A program made the position numbers and the translations under genes. The notes below the pieces were generated by a model, which did not search any database, had not been told where the DNA came from, and saw nothing but the letters and a program-made list of their open reading frames with translations. Source: Erythrobacter litoralis (GTDB taxonomy: Bacteria > Pseudomonadota > Alphaproteobacteria > Sphingomonadales > Sphingomonadaceae). Taken from it: a stretch of 64,000 nt of DNA. This document shows, piece by piece, positions 26,557 through 34,186 of the stretch (position 1 is the stretch's first letter; the number at the start of each line of letters is the position of its first letter). Location of the stretch: assembly GCF_001719165.1 (NCBI RefSeq), contig NZ_CP017057.1:2846501-2910500 (forward strand), read 5' to 3'.

Positions 26557-27774
26557 CTATTGCGGCGTGTCGCTGACCACTTCGCCGTCGATCACGACGC
26601 CGACCGCATGCGAAGTGTATTCGAAGGGATCGCCGTCGAAGAGCGCCACGTCGCCGTCCTTGCCGACTTCGAGCGAACCGACGCGGTCCTCCACCCCGAG
26701 GATGCGCGCGGCATCGATTGTGATGGCGGCAAGCGCCTCGTTCCATTCGAGCCCGTTCGCCGCGGCGATCGCGGCTTCCCACAGCACGACGCGGGTCTTG
26801 GGGACATAGCCTTCATAGCCCGACTGATAGGCGAAGGGTATGCCCGCCTCGAACAGCACGGCGCCGGTGGTGAAGCTCGCATTCTCGAGCTCGCCATATT
26901 GCCGCATCATCGGGGGGTGGAGGATGACGTTCACGCCGGCTTCGCGGATAGCATCGGTCAGGAGATAAGCTTCCGATGCCCCGTCGAGGACGAGGTCGAT
27001 GCCGAATTCCTCCTTGAGCCTCAAAGCGCTCATGATGTCCTGCGATCGGTGCGCGGTCACAAGCAGGGGCCGCTCGCCCGCCAGCACGGCGCGCATGACC
27101 CGCGTTTCAAGACTGGGGGGCTTGGACTTGCCCTTCTTGTCCTCGCTGTCTTCATCCTCCGCCTGCGCGGCGAGCAGGGCCGTACGCAGCAGCGCGATCT
27201 GCTTGGCGCGCGTGCCGGGCGACTTGCTGCCGTCGGTGAGCGCCCATGGGCCGAGATTGGCCGCGACCATCGCCTCGCCCCGGATCACCGCATCGTCGGC
27301 GGTCAGTCCAGCGGTCTTGGCGACCATGGTCTGCCCGGAAACGAGCGCGCCCGGGCCATGCCCGGTGTGGATCGTCGTGATCCCAAAGCCGCGCAGCCAC
27401 TCGACCAGCACCTCCTGCGGGTTATAGGCGTCGATCGCGCGCAGTTGCGGCTGGACCGGCGCGCTTTCGTCAAGCTGGTCCTGATCCTGCGCCTGGTTGA
27501 GATAGCCAGCAAGGCCGACCACCGTGCGCGCATCGACGAGGCCGGGCGTCACCACTTTCGCCTCGATCACGCGGAAGCCCTCGGGAAGCGGAGTGCTGGC
27601 TGCGGGGCCAACCGCGACGATCGTGCCGTCGTCGATCACCACAACGCCGTTTGCGATCATCGGCCCTGCCATGGTGTGGACTTGCTCGCCCTTGACGACG
27701 ATGTCTTGCGCGTGTGCCGAAACGGCGAAACCGAGCGCGGCGGCGCCTGCGAAAAGCCTGGTCATCATGTTCAT
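26557..27774 (-). CDS. Amidohydrolase-like exported protein lacking the metal-binding HxH
   Basis: A 405-residue protein with signal peptide MMTRLFAGAAALGFAVSAHAQ and the complete outline of an amidohydrolase: the N-terminal beta-sandwich (IVVKGEQVHTMAGPMIANGVVVIDDG), the TIM barrel and the C-terminal ILGVEDRVGSLEVGKDGDVALFDGDPFE. At the position of the HxH metal motif it has VDARTVVG (residues 80-87), and the later metal ligands are also replaced (LVTAHRSQDI and FAYQSGYE in place of HFHTHR and IHSDDP of its neighbour). It is therefore probably not a metal hydrolase. Its start overlaps the stop of the intact paralogue as ATGA, so the two are made together and may form a hetero-oligomer (inference). 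Confidence 0.85.
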   Translation of the reverse strand: MNMMTRLFAGAAALGFAVSAHAQDIVVKGEQVHTMAGPMIANGVVVIDDGTIVAVGPAASTPLPEGFRVIEAKVVTPGLVDARTVVGLAGYLNQAQDQDQLDESAPVQPQLRAIDAYNPQEVLVEWLRGFGITTIHTGHGPGALVSGQTMVAKTAGLTADDAVIRGEAMVAANLGPWALTDGSKSPGTRAKQIALLRTALLAAQAEDEDSEDKKGKSKPPSLETRVMRAVLAGERPLLVTAHRSQDIMSALRLKEEFGIDLVLDGASEAYLLTDAIREAGVNVILHPPMMRQYGELENASFTTGAVLFEAGIPFAYQSGYEGYVPKTRVVLWEAAIAAANGLEWNEALAAITIDAARILGVEDRVGSLEVGKDGDVALFDGDPFEYTSHAVGVVIDGEVVSDTPQ

Positions 27775-29087
27775 TGCCCGGCCTCCCCTGCGGCGATTTC
27801 CCAATGGTGGTGCGACGCTTCGAGCGGGCTGCCCGCGCCATATCCTCCGGTCGCCATCACGAGGTCTTCCTCGCGGCTGCGGTCGAACAGCTTTGCGCCC
27901 TCGACCCAGGTTTCGAGGACGTGCGTGTAGACCGAGAAGGGATCGCCGGAGAGGATCAGGAAATCCGCGTCCTTGCCCGGTTCGAGCGATCCGACGCGCT
28001 CGTCGAGCCGCATCTGCTTCGCCCCGTTTATGGTCAGCGCCTTCAGGGCGCCATCGCGGCTCATGCCCCCGCGCACCGCCATCGCCGCCTCGCGCAGCAT
28101 CATGCGCGAATCGACGATCGGATCGTCGGAATGGATCGAGACGAGCACGCCCGCGCGTTCGAGAATACCCGCATTGTCGAGTCTCAGATCCATCGTCTCG
28201 AGCTTGCCGCCCGGAGCGTCGAGCGTGATATTCGAGACCGGAATGCCCGCCTCGGCGAGCTTGTCGGCGACCTTGTAGGTCTCGGTCCCGTGCTGGATCA
28301 GCACGTCGAAACCGAATTCGCGCTTGAGCCTCAGCACCGTCATGATGTCGTCGGCGCGGTGGGTGTGGAAATGGACCAGCCGTTCACCCGAAAGCACTTC
28401 ACACAGGGCTTCCTTGGCCAGATCGCGTTTCTTTTTGTCGCCGTCGCAATAGCTCTGCGCCTCGACGAAGGTTTCACGCACCAGCGCCGCCGATTTCGCG
28501 CGCGTGCCGGGAAAGCCGCCATTGCCGCGCATCGAATTGGTGCCGTTCGCCATCTTCATTCCGCCGAGCGCGACACCATCCTTGTATTCGAAGGCGATGT
28601 CCTCGGCCGTCTTTCCGTCGCGCAGCTTCATGTAATAGGTCTGGCCGCTCATCAGATGGCCCGAACCGGGCATGACATTGGCGGTGGTGACCCCGCCCGC
28701 GCGCGCCTTGGCGATGTTCGAGGAGAGCGCGTTGATCGAATCGAGTGCGCGCACTTCGGGCTGGATCGGCCCGGAGGAATCCGCGCCCGAAACCTGGCCG
28801 ATATGCGAATGGGTGTCGACGATGCCGGGCATGATAACGCGCCCTTCCATCGAGCGCCGCTCCGCATCGGCGGGGACCGCGACATCGCTCCCGACCGCGA
28901 CGATCCTGCCGTCCTCGATCACGAGCGTGCCATCCTCGATCGTCTCGCCCGCCATGGTGAGGATCGTCGCATCGGTAAAGGCGATCGCGCGCTCCTGCGC
29001 GTTCGCCGGGCTTCCCGCCAGCGAGGCTGCGGCGATTCCGCTCCCCGCAAGGGCCGTCACGGCCCGCATCGTGGTGATCGCTTTCAT
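27771..29087 (-). CDS. Exported metal-dependent amidohydrolase
   Basis: A 438-residue imidazolonepropionase/dipeptidase-like amidohydrolase with a signal peptide (ALAGSGIAAASLAGSPANAQ). Metal ligands are in place: HSH at residues 93-95 (IVDTHSHIG), HFHTHRADD, IQHGTE and the catalytic Asp in IHSDDP. The C-terminal RVGSLEPGKDADFLILSGDPF is the usual closing segment. It would hydrolyse a C-N bond (for example in a peptide or cyclic amide) in the periplasm; the substrate cannot be told from sequence. It is the first gene of a two-gene unit with a metal-site-deficient paralogue. The start at 29087 gives the signal peptide directly. Confidence 0.88.
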   Translation of the reverse strand: MKAITTMRAVTALAGSGIAAASLAGSPANAQERAIAFTDATILTMAGETIEDGTLVIEDGRIVAVGSDVAVPADAERRSMEGRVIMPGIVDTHSHIGQVSGADSSGPIQPEVRALDSINALSSNIAKARAGGVTTANVMPGSGHLMSGQTYYMKLRDGKTAEDIAFEYKDGVALGGMKMANGTNSMRGNGGFPGTRAKSAALVRETFVEAQSYCDGDKKKRDLAKEALCEVLSGERLVHFHTHRADDIMTVLRLKREFGFDVLIQHGTETYKVADKLAEAGIPVSNITLDAPGGKLETMDLRLDNAGILERAGVLVSIHSDDPIVDSRMMLREAAMAVRGGMSRDGALKALTINGAKQMRLDERVGSLEPGKDADFLILSGDPFSVYTHVLETWVEGAKLFDRSREEDLVMATGGYGAGSPLEASHHHWEIAAGEAGQ

Positions 29088-29175
29088 CGTGAAGCGCCCC
29101 TCCCTGTTCGTGTTGTCGGCGCGACCCTAGAATCCCTGCGCGCATCCGCAAGCGAAAAGGCGCGGCGCGAAAGGC

Positions 29176-29625
29176 ATGGAAGATCAAGGGATTTGCTGTA
29201 TCATCACCGTCATGGCCGAGCCGCGCCCCCCGACCGACCTCGACGAGGAGATCGAGGACAGGCACCTGCTTGTCGCAGAGAGCGGTTTTCGCTGGGTCGA
29301 ACGCGCGCTCCTGATCGTCACCATGGTGATGACGCTGGTGGCCGCCGGGACCGAGGTCTGGTCGGTGGTTGCCGACCGCCGGATCGAGCTTGCCGACCTT
29401 CTCCTGATGTTCCTCTACACCGAAGTGATCGGCATGATCGCGGTGTTCTACACCGGCAAGGGCGCGTTCTTCGTCTTCCCGATCTTCATCGCGATCACCG
29501 CCATCGCGCGGCTGATTGTGCTTCAGGGCAAGGATATGGCGCCCGAGAATGTCGTCTTCGATGCGGGCGCGATCCTGCTGCTGGCGGTGGCGGCGCTGGT
29601 GATCGGGCGGTTCCGCGACAAGTAG
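29176..29625 (+). CDS. PsiE family membrane protein
   Basis: A protein of about 149 residues with four membrane helices: ALLIVTMVMTLVAAGTEVW, LADLLLMFLYTEVIGMIAVFY, FVFPIFIAITAIARLIVL and AILLLAVAALVIGRF. The FLYTEVIGM and PIFIAITAIARLIVLQGKD stretches are the signature of the PsiE (phosphate-starvation-inducible E) family, whose biochemical role is unknown. It stands alone, divergent from the amidohydrolases and convergent with the arsR gene. ATG 29176 is the longest start; ATG 29212 (MAEPRPPTD) would remove an odd Cys-rich leader and is nearly as likely, since neither has a good ribosome site. Confidence 0.82.
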   Translation: MEDQGICCIITVMAEPRPPTDLDEEIEDRHLLVAESGFRWVERALLIVTMVMTLVAAGTEVWSVVADRRIELADLLLMFLYTEVIGMIAVFYTGKGAFFVFPIFIAITAIARLIVLQGKDMAPENVVFDAGAILLLAVAALVIGRFRDK

Positions 29626-29647
29626 GGCCGCGCGGGCGCCTTTTCGA

Positions 29648-29986
29648 TCAGGTCAGCCGGGCGAAATTGGCAACGCCGGGCGCGGGAGTGCGCAGCACGG
29701 CGGGCTCGCCCTGCCCGCTTCCCGCAATGCGGCCGAGCGCTGAAGAAAGCGCCGCGATCCTTTCGGCGGCGAGGCTGTAAAAGACGAGCTTGGCTTCCTT
29801 GCGCGTCTCGACGAGGCCCGCCTTGCGCAGGACGCCGAGCTGCTGCGAAAGCGCGGGCTGACCGATATCGGCGGCCTGGTCGATTTCTCCCACGCTGAGT
29901 TCGCCTGCGCTCAACACTTCGAGAATGCGAAAACGCACCGGGTGGGCGATCGCCTTGAGCTCCTGGATCGGGGGGGCATCGCTCAT
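29648..29986 (-). CDS. ArsR-family repressor (probable sulfide/persulfide sensor)
   Basis: A 112-residue winged-helix regulator: IAHPVRFRILEVLSAGELSVGEIDQAADIGQPALSQQLGVLRKAGLVETRKEAKLVFYSL is a complete ArsR helix-turn-helix with wing. No CxC or CVC metal site is visible, and in fact no Cys occurs in the domain, which separates it from metal sensors and, if it is a SqrR/BigR relative, from the two-Cys persulfide sensors. Its ATG overlaps the peroxiredoxin stop as ATGA. Its location beside a persulfide dioxygenase-SQR operon suggests that it controls the divergent promoter region, where a palindrome covers the -10 box. How it senses its signal is open. Confidence 0.85.
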   Translation of the reverse strand: MSDAPPIQELKAIAHPVRFRILEVLSAGELSVGEIDQAADIGQPALSQQLGVLRKAGLVETRKEAKLVFYSLAAERIAALSSALGRIAGSGQGEPAVLRTPAPGVANFARLT

Positions 29987-30633
29987 GCCTCGTCTCCTTC
30001 GCGGTCGAGAAACCACGACACCGCGTCCTTCGCGGCATAGACCGCATCGAGATCATGGGTCGGCGCGCAAAGCAGTTTCTCGCCGGGCTGCCAGTTGGCC
30101 GGGGCGAGCCCGCCCTCGGCATCGATCGCCTGCAACGCTCGCAATGTGCGCAGCATTTCGGGCGTCGAACGCCCAACATTGGCGGGATAGCAGGTCATCG
30201 CCCGGATCGTGCCCGAAGGATCGATGAAATAGGTCGTGCGCACCGCCGCGCTGTCATTGTCCTGCGGGGCGACCATGCCGAAGGCGCGCCCGATCACCAG
30301 CGTCGGGTCCTCCACGATGGGAAACCGCACCTCGACGCCGAACCGGTCACGGATCATCCGAAGCCAGGCGAAATGGGCGAACAGGCTGTCGACGGAAAGC
30401 GCCATGAGTTCGCAATCGAGCGCCTCGAATTCCTGCGCGTGGCGGGCGAGTTCCATGAATTCGGTGGTGCACACCGGGGTGAAATCGGCCGGGTGCGAAA
30501 ACAGGATCAGCCAGCGCCCGCGAAAGGTGGACAGCCGCACCGGGCCGATCGTGCTGCGGGCTTCGAAATCGGGAGCCCTGTCGCCGATCCTGAGCCCTGC
30601 GGGACGGGGTGGATTCTCGTTTGCCTCGTTCAT
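29983..30633 (-). CDS. 1-Cys (PRX6-type) peroxiredoxin
   Basis: A 216-residue thiol peroxidase. The peroxidatic Cys55 lies in HPADFTPVCTTEF (the P-x3-T-x2-C motif), and the long C-terminal region with RTTYFIDPSGTIRAMTCYPANVGRS and LDAVYAAKDAVSWF fits the PRX6/1-Cys group. It reduces peroxides, and in this context possibly organic persulfides. ATG 30633 follows GAGGGTGGCG; upstream in-frame Met codons (30645, 30681) are less well placed. It is transcribed with the ArsR gene, away from the persulfide dioxygenase operon, sharing its promoter region. Confidence 0.9.
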   Translation of the reverse strand: MNEANENPPRPAGLRIGDRAPDFEARSTIGPVRLSTFRGRWLILFSHPADFTPVCTTEFMELARHAQEFEALDCELMALSVDSLFAHFAWLRMIRDRFGVEVRFPIVEDPTLVIGRAFGMVAPQDNDSAAVRTTYFIDPSGTIRAMTCYPANVGRSTPEMLRTLRALQAIDAEGGLAPANWQPGEKLLCAPTHDLDAVYAAKDAVSWFLDREGDEA

Positions 30634-30650
30634 CGCCACCCTCATAGCAC

Positions 30651-30689
30651 TTGACAGTTCGAATGCAATACATATACACATTTTATGTA
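30651..30689 (+). promoter_or_regulatory. Promoter and overlapping palindrome of the sulfide operon
   Basis: TTGACA (30651-30656), a 16-base spacer and TATACA (30673-30678) make a near-consensus sigma-70 promoter for the plus-strand operon that starts at 30708. The inverted repeat TACATA-N9-TATGTA (30669-30689) lies across the -10 box, a good position for a repressor, presumably the ArsR protein encoded at 29648-29986. The ribosome site AGGAGAG follows at 30697-30703. Confidence 0.75.
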
Positions 30690-30707
30690 ACTTTATAGGA
30701 GAGTGTC

Positions 30708-31640
30708 ATGGGCAATACCGATTCTGCTCTCGCAGCAGCCACCATCCAGATCGAAGCCGCACGCGCCGAAAAGGCCAAGCGCCCCACGATCGCGGGCTTC
30801 TTCGACGAGGCCACTTTCACCATCAGCTACGTCGTCCATGATCCCGCGACCAACGAGGCGGCGATCATCGATTCCGTGCTCGATTACGAATCCGCCTCGG
30901 GCCGCACTTCGCATGGCTCTGCCGATCGGATTGTCGAATATGTCACTTTGAACAATTTGAAAGTGACCTGGCTGATCGAGACCCATGCCCATGCCGATCA
31001 CATCTCCGCTGCGCCCTATCTCCAGGAAAAGCTCGGCGGAAAGCTGGCGATCGGCAAGGAGATCATCCGCGTGCAGGACGTGTTCGGCAAGCTGTTCAAT
31101 GCCGGGACCGATTTCGAGCGCGACGGATCACAGTTCGACCACCTGTTCGCAGACGGCGAAACCTTCAAGGTCGGCACGCTCGACGGGATCGCGCTCCACG
31201 TCCCTGGCCACACGCCGGCCGACATGGCCTTCATCATCGGCGATGCGGCCTTCGTGGGCGACACGATCTTCATGCCCGATTTCGGCACCGCGCGGGCGGA
31301 TTTCCCGGGCGGCGATGCGCGCCAGCTGTTCCAGTCGATCCGCCGGCTGCTTTCGCTGCCCGAGGCGACGCGCCTGTTCCTGTGCCACGATTACAAGGCA
31401 CCGGGCCGCGACGACTATGCCTGGGAGACGACGGTCGGCCAGCAGCGGCGCGAAAACGTCCATGTGAAGGACGGCGTGACCGAGGACGAATTCGTGAAGA
31501 TGCGCACGACGCGCGATGCGACGCTCGCCATGCCGAACCTCATCATGCCTTCGGTACAGGTCAATATCCGCGGCGGGCGCCTGCCCGATCCGGAGGACAA
31601 CGGCGTGAGCTACATCAAGATCCCGGTCAACGCGGTATGA
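30708..31640 (+). CDS. blh: Persulfide dioxygenase-like MBL-fold hydrolase (Blh type)
   Basis: A 310-residue metallo-beta-lactamase-fold protein with HAHADH at residues 93-98 (ETHAHADHI), HVPGHTPADM, FVGDTIF and LFLCHDY, the ligand set of the ETHE1/Blh persulfide dioxygenases, which oxidise glutathione persulfide to sulfite. The N-terminal AGFFDEATFTISYVVHDP and the C-terminal VSYIKIPVNAV are typical of the Blh group. It is the first gene of a tightly packed operon; its stop overlaps the next start as ATGA. With SQR encoded in the same operon the pathway sulfide to persulfide to sulfite is complete. Confidence 0.92.
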   Translation: MGNTDSALAAATIQIEAARAEKAKRPTIAGFFDEATFTISYVVHDPATNEAAIIDSVLDYESASGRTSHGSADRIVEYVTLNNLKVTWLIETHAHADHISAAPYLQEKLGGKLAIGKEIIRVQDVFGKLFNAGTDFERDGSQFDHLFADGETFKVGTLDGIALHVPGHTPADMAFIIGDAAFVGDTIFMPDFGTARADFPGGDARQLFQSIRRLLSLPEATRLFLCHDYKAPGRDDYAWETTVGQQRRENVHVKDGVTEDEFVKMRTTRDATLAMPNLIMPSVQVNIRGGRLPDPEDNGVSYIKIPVNAV

Positions 31641-32086
31641 CCTTGGCAGGCTTCCCTGACGCCGCCCCGCTTGCGGGGCTGGCCGGAGGCGTGCTGATCG
31701 GCCTTGCGGCGGCGATCATGCTGCTTGGCGCGGGGAGGATCGCGGGCGTCTCCGGTATCGCCGCGCGCGCCGCGGGCCTCGGCGGGAGCGGGATGGAACG
31801 CAGCTCCGCCTGGGCCTTCGTGATCGGCCTGCCGCTCGGCGCGCTCGTCATCATGGCGATGCTGGGCGGGATCGAGGCGAGCTTCGCCTCGCCGCTCGTC
31901 CTTGCCATTGCAGGGCTGATCGTCGGTGTCGGCACCAAGCTCGGCAGCGGCTGCACCAGCGGGCACGGCGTGTGCGGGATGAGCCGCTTCTCGTCTCGCT
32001 CGATCGTCGCGACGGCGACGTTCATGGCAACCGGTTTCGCCACCGTCGCGGCGATGAACGCCCTTGGCCTCAAGGTGCTGCAATGA
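31637..32086 (+). CDS. YeeE/YedE family membrane protein (PmpA-like half)
   Basis: A 149-residue membrane protein with four hydrophobic segments and the family motif GTKLGSGCTSGHGVCGMSRFS, whose Cys residues handle sulfur species in the thiosulfate transporter YeeE/TsuA. Here the transporter is split in two, and this is the first half, as in PmpA/PmpB pairs encoded with DUF442 and Blh proteins. It probably passes thiosulfate, sulfite or a persulfide across the inner membrane. Its ATG overlaps the dioxygenase stop and its stop overlaps the next start (ATGA both times). Confidence 0.88.
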   Translation: MTLAGFPDAAPLAGLAGGVLIGLAAAIMLLGAGRIAGVSGIAARAAGLGGSGMERSSAWAFVIGLPLGALVIMAMLGGIEASFASPLVLAIAGLIVGVGTKLGSGCTSGHGVCGMSRFSSRSIVATATFMATGFATVAAMNALGLKVLQ

Positions 32087-32502
32087 ACGCGCGCTCGATC
32101 GTTGCGCTCCTTTCGGGGGTCGTATTCGGCGCGGGGCTGGCGCTCGGCGGGATGACGGATCCTGCGCGGGTGCGCGGGTTTCTCGACCTGTTCGGCGACT
32201 GGGATCCCACGCTTGCCTTCGTCATGGGCGGGGCGGTCCTCGTCATGGTGTTGGTGTGGCGTTTGCAGCCGCGCCTCGCCCATCCCCTCTTTGCCGAGGC
32301 TTTCGCGATCCCCACGCGCAAGGACCTCGATGCACGCCTGATCGGCGGGGCGGCGCTGTTCGGGGTGGGCTGGGGCATTGCCGGTCTGTGCCCCGGACCG
32401 GGCATCGCCGCGCTCGTGATCGAGCCGGTCGGCGCTGCCGTCTTCGTCATCGCCATGCTTGCCGGCATGGGCCTTGTCCGCCTCACCGAAAGGAACCCGT
32501 GA
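32083..32502 (+). CDS. YeeE/YedE family membrane protein (PmpB/DUF6691-like half)
   Basis: A 139-residue membrane protein, the second half of the split YeeE-type transporter: VALLSGVVFGAGLALGGMTDPARVRGFLDLFGDWDPTLAFVMGGA and GVGWGIAGLCPGPGIAALV are its two signatures, the latter with the conserved Cys. Four hydrophobic segments are visible. It presumably assembles with the product of the preceding gene. The start ATG 32083 overlaps the previous stop; a longer upstream frame is the shadow of that gene. Its TGA shares one base with the next ATG. Confidence 0.88.
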   Translation: MNARSIVALLSGVVFGAGLALGGMTDPARVRGFLDLFGDWDPTLAFVMGGAVLVMVLVWRLQPRLAHPLFAEAFAIPTRKDLDARLIGGAALFGVGWGIAGLCPGPGIAALVIEPVGAAVFVIAMLAGMGLVRLTERNP

Positions 32503-32915
32503 TGGACATTCGTGAAGTGACCCCCGGTTTCGCCGTCTCGCCGCAGATCGCTCCTGGGGACATGAAGACGCTTGCGGACAAGGGCTATGTCGCGGTCGTG
32601 TGCAATCGCCCCGATGGCGAAGAGCCCGGCCAGCCCCCGCTCGAGGACCTGCGCGCCGCTGCGACGCAGGCGGGCCTCGCCTTCCACCACATCCCCGTTG
32701 CGGGCGGAGCCTTCCCCGATGCGGCGATCGCCGCCTTCGCAGCGGTGCGGCGCGGCACGCAGGGGCCTTTGATCGCATACTGCCGCACCGGCACGCGGTC
32801 GATCACATTGGAGACGCTCGCGAACCCGGCAGCCCGCAGCGCCGATGAACGCCTGAGGGACGCGAAGGCCGCCGGATACGATCTCAGCGCGCTTGCCCCA
32901 CGGCTCGGCGGCTGA
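32502..32915 (+). CDS. DUF442/TIGR01244 sulfurtransferase
   Basis: A 137-residue protein of the DUF442 family, related in fold to dual-specificity phosphatases but with a rhodanese-like active loop CRTGTR (Cys94 to Arg99). The N-terminal VTPGFAVSPQIAPGDMKTLADKGYVAVVCNRPDGEEPGQP is characteristic. It likely moves sulfane sulfur between glutathione persulfide and other acceptors in sulfide oxidation. It is often fused to Blh; here both are separate genes in one operon. The start at 32502 overlaps the previous stop by one base (TGATG). Confidence 0.88.
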   Translation: MDIREVTPGFAVSPQIAPGDMKTLADKGYVAVVCNRPDGEEPGQPPLEDLRAAATQAGLAFHHIPVAGGAFPDAAIAAFAAVRRGTQGPLIAYCRTGTRSITLETLANPAARSADERLRDAKAAGYDLSALAPRLGG

Positions 32916-32940
32916 GCACCACATAAAAGGGAGAGAAAAC

Positions 32941-34170
32941 ATGGCCGGCACGCACAGACACACAATCGTCGTCATTGGCGGCGGCGCGGCGGGGATCGCG
33001 ACCGCGAGCTCGTTGCTGAAGCGGCGCAAGGGGCTCGACATCGCGATCGTGGAACCTTCGGACACCCACGCCTACCAGCCCGGCTGGACCATGGTGGGCG
33101 GCGGCGTGTTCGAGCCCGAGGTAACGGTCCGCCCGATGGAGAGCGTCATGCCGAAAGGCGTGACATGGCTGAGACAGGCGGCCGCCGGCTTTCGGCCCGA
33201 GGACAATCAGGTCACGCTCGCCGACGGGTCCACCGTCGCCTATGACGTTCTCGTCGTGGCGCCGGGCATCCGCCTTGCCTGGGAACAGATCGAAGGGGTC
33301 GAGCAGACGCTTGGGCGGAACGGGGTGACTTCGAACTACCGCTACGACCTCGCGCCCTATACCTGGGAACTGGTGCAGACCCTGCGCAGCGGCCGCGCGC
33401 TGTTCACCCAGCCGCCCATGCCGATCAAATGCGCGGGCGCGCCGCAAAAGGCGATGTATCTTTCCTGCGACCACTGGCTGCGGCGCGGCGTGCTGGGCGA
33501 TATCGAAGTCGAATTCTGCAATGCGGGCGGCGCGCTGTTCGGCATTGCCGACTATGTTCCCGCGCTGATGGATTATGTCGGTAAATACGGCATCGCGCTC
33601 CAGCTCGGCAACAATCTCGTCGCGGTCGACGGGCCCGCGCGCACGGCGACTTTCAAGACCGAAGAGGGCGAGGTCACGCGCGATTTCGACATGCTCCATG
33701 TCGTCCCGCCCCAGGTCGCGCCGCAATTTCTCGCCGACAGCCCGCTGGCAGCGGAATCGGGCTTCACCGATGTCGACCAGCACACGCTCCAGCACGTACG
33801 ATATCCGAATGTCTTCGGCGTCGGCGACGCGGGCGGCATGCCCAACGCCAAGACCGCCGCCGCCGCGCGCAAGCAGGCGCCTGTGGTCGCGGTCAACGTG
33901 CTCCAGCAGCTTTCCCGCAAGGGGCCGCGCGCGGGCTATGACGGCTACGGTTCGTGCCCGCTCACGGTGGAACGCGGCAAGATCGTGCTCGCCGAATTCG
34001 GCTATGGCGGAAAGCTCATGCCGAGCTTTCCCGAATGGCTCGTCGACGGGACGAAGCCGCAGCGGCTTTCATGGATGCTCAAGGCCGATTTCCTCCCCTG
34101 GCTTTACTGGAACGGGATGCTCAAGGGCCGCGAATGGCTGGCCGGGCCGGGCGGCCTGATCGCATCGTGA
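32941..34170 (+). CDS. sqr: Sulfide:quinone oxidoreductase
   Basis: A 409-residue FAD enzyme that oxidises sulfide to sulfane sulfur and reduces quinone at the inner membrane. The FAD-binding VVIGGGAAGIATASSLLKR and the second dinucleotide motif VFGVGDAGGMPNAKTAAAARKQAPVV are present, as are two candidate redox cysteines, Cys164 (PIKCAGAPQK) and Cys339 (GYGSCPLT), of type II SQR. The C-terminal WLYWNGMLKGREWL is the amphipathic membrane anchor. ATG 32941 follows AAGGGAGAG. It supplies persulfide to the dioxygenase and DUF442 protein encoded just upstream. Confidence 0.92.
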   Translation: MAGTHRHTIVVIGGGAAGIATASSLLKRRKGLDIAIVEPSDTHAYQPGWTMVGGGVFEPEVTVRPMESVMPKGVTWLRQAAAGFRPEDNQVTLADGSTVAYDVLVVAPGIRLAWEQIEGVEQTLGRNGVTSNYRYDLAPYTWELVQTLRSGRALFTQPPMPIKCAGAPQKAMYLSCDHWLRRGVLGDIEVEFCNAGGALFGIADYVPALMDYVGKYGIALQLGNNLVAVDGPARTATFKTEEGEVTRDFDMLHVVPPQVAPQFLADSPLAAESGFTDVDQHTLQHVRYPNVFGVGDAGGMPNAKTAAAARKQAPVVAVNVLQQLSRKGPRAGYDGYGSCPLTVERGKIVLAEFGYGGKLMPSFPEWLVDGTKPQRLSWMLKADFLPWLYWNGMLKGREWLAGPGGLIAS

Positions 34171-34186
34171 CGAAAAGAAGCGGAGC

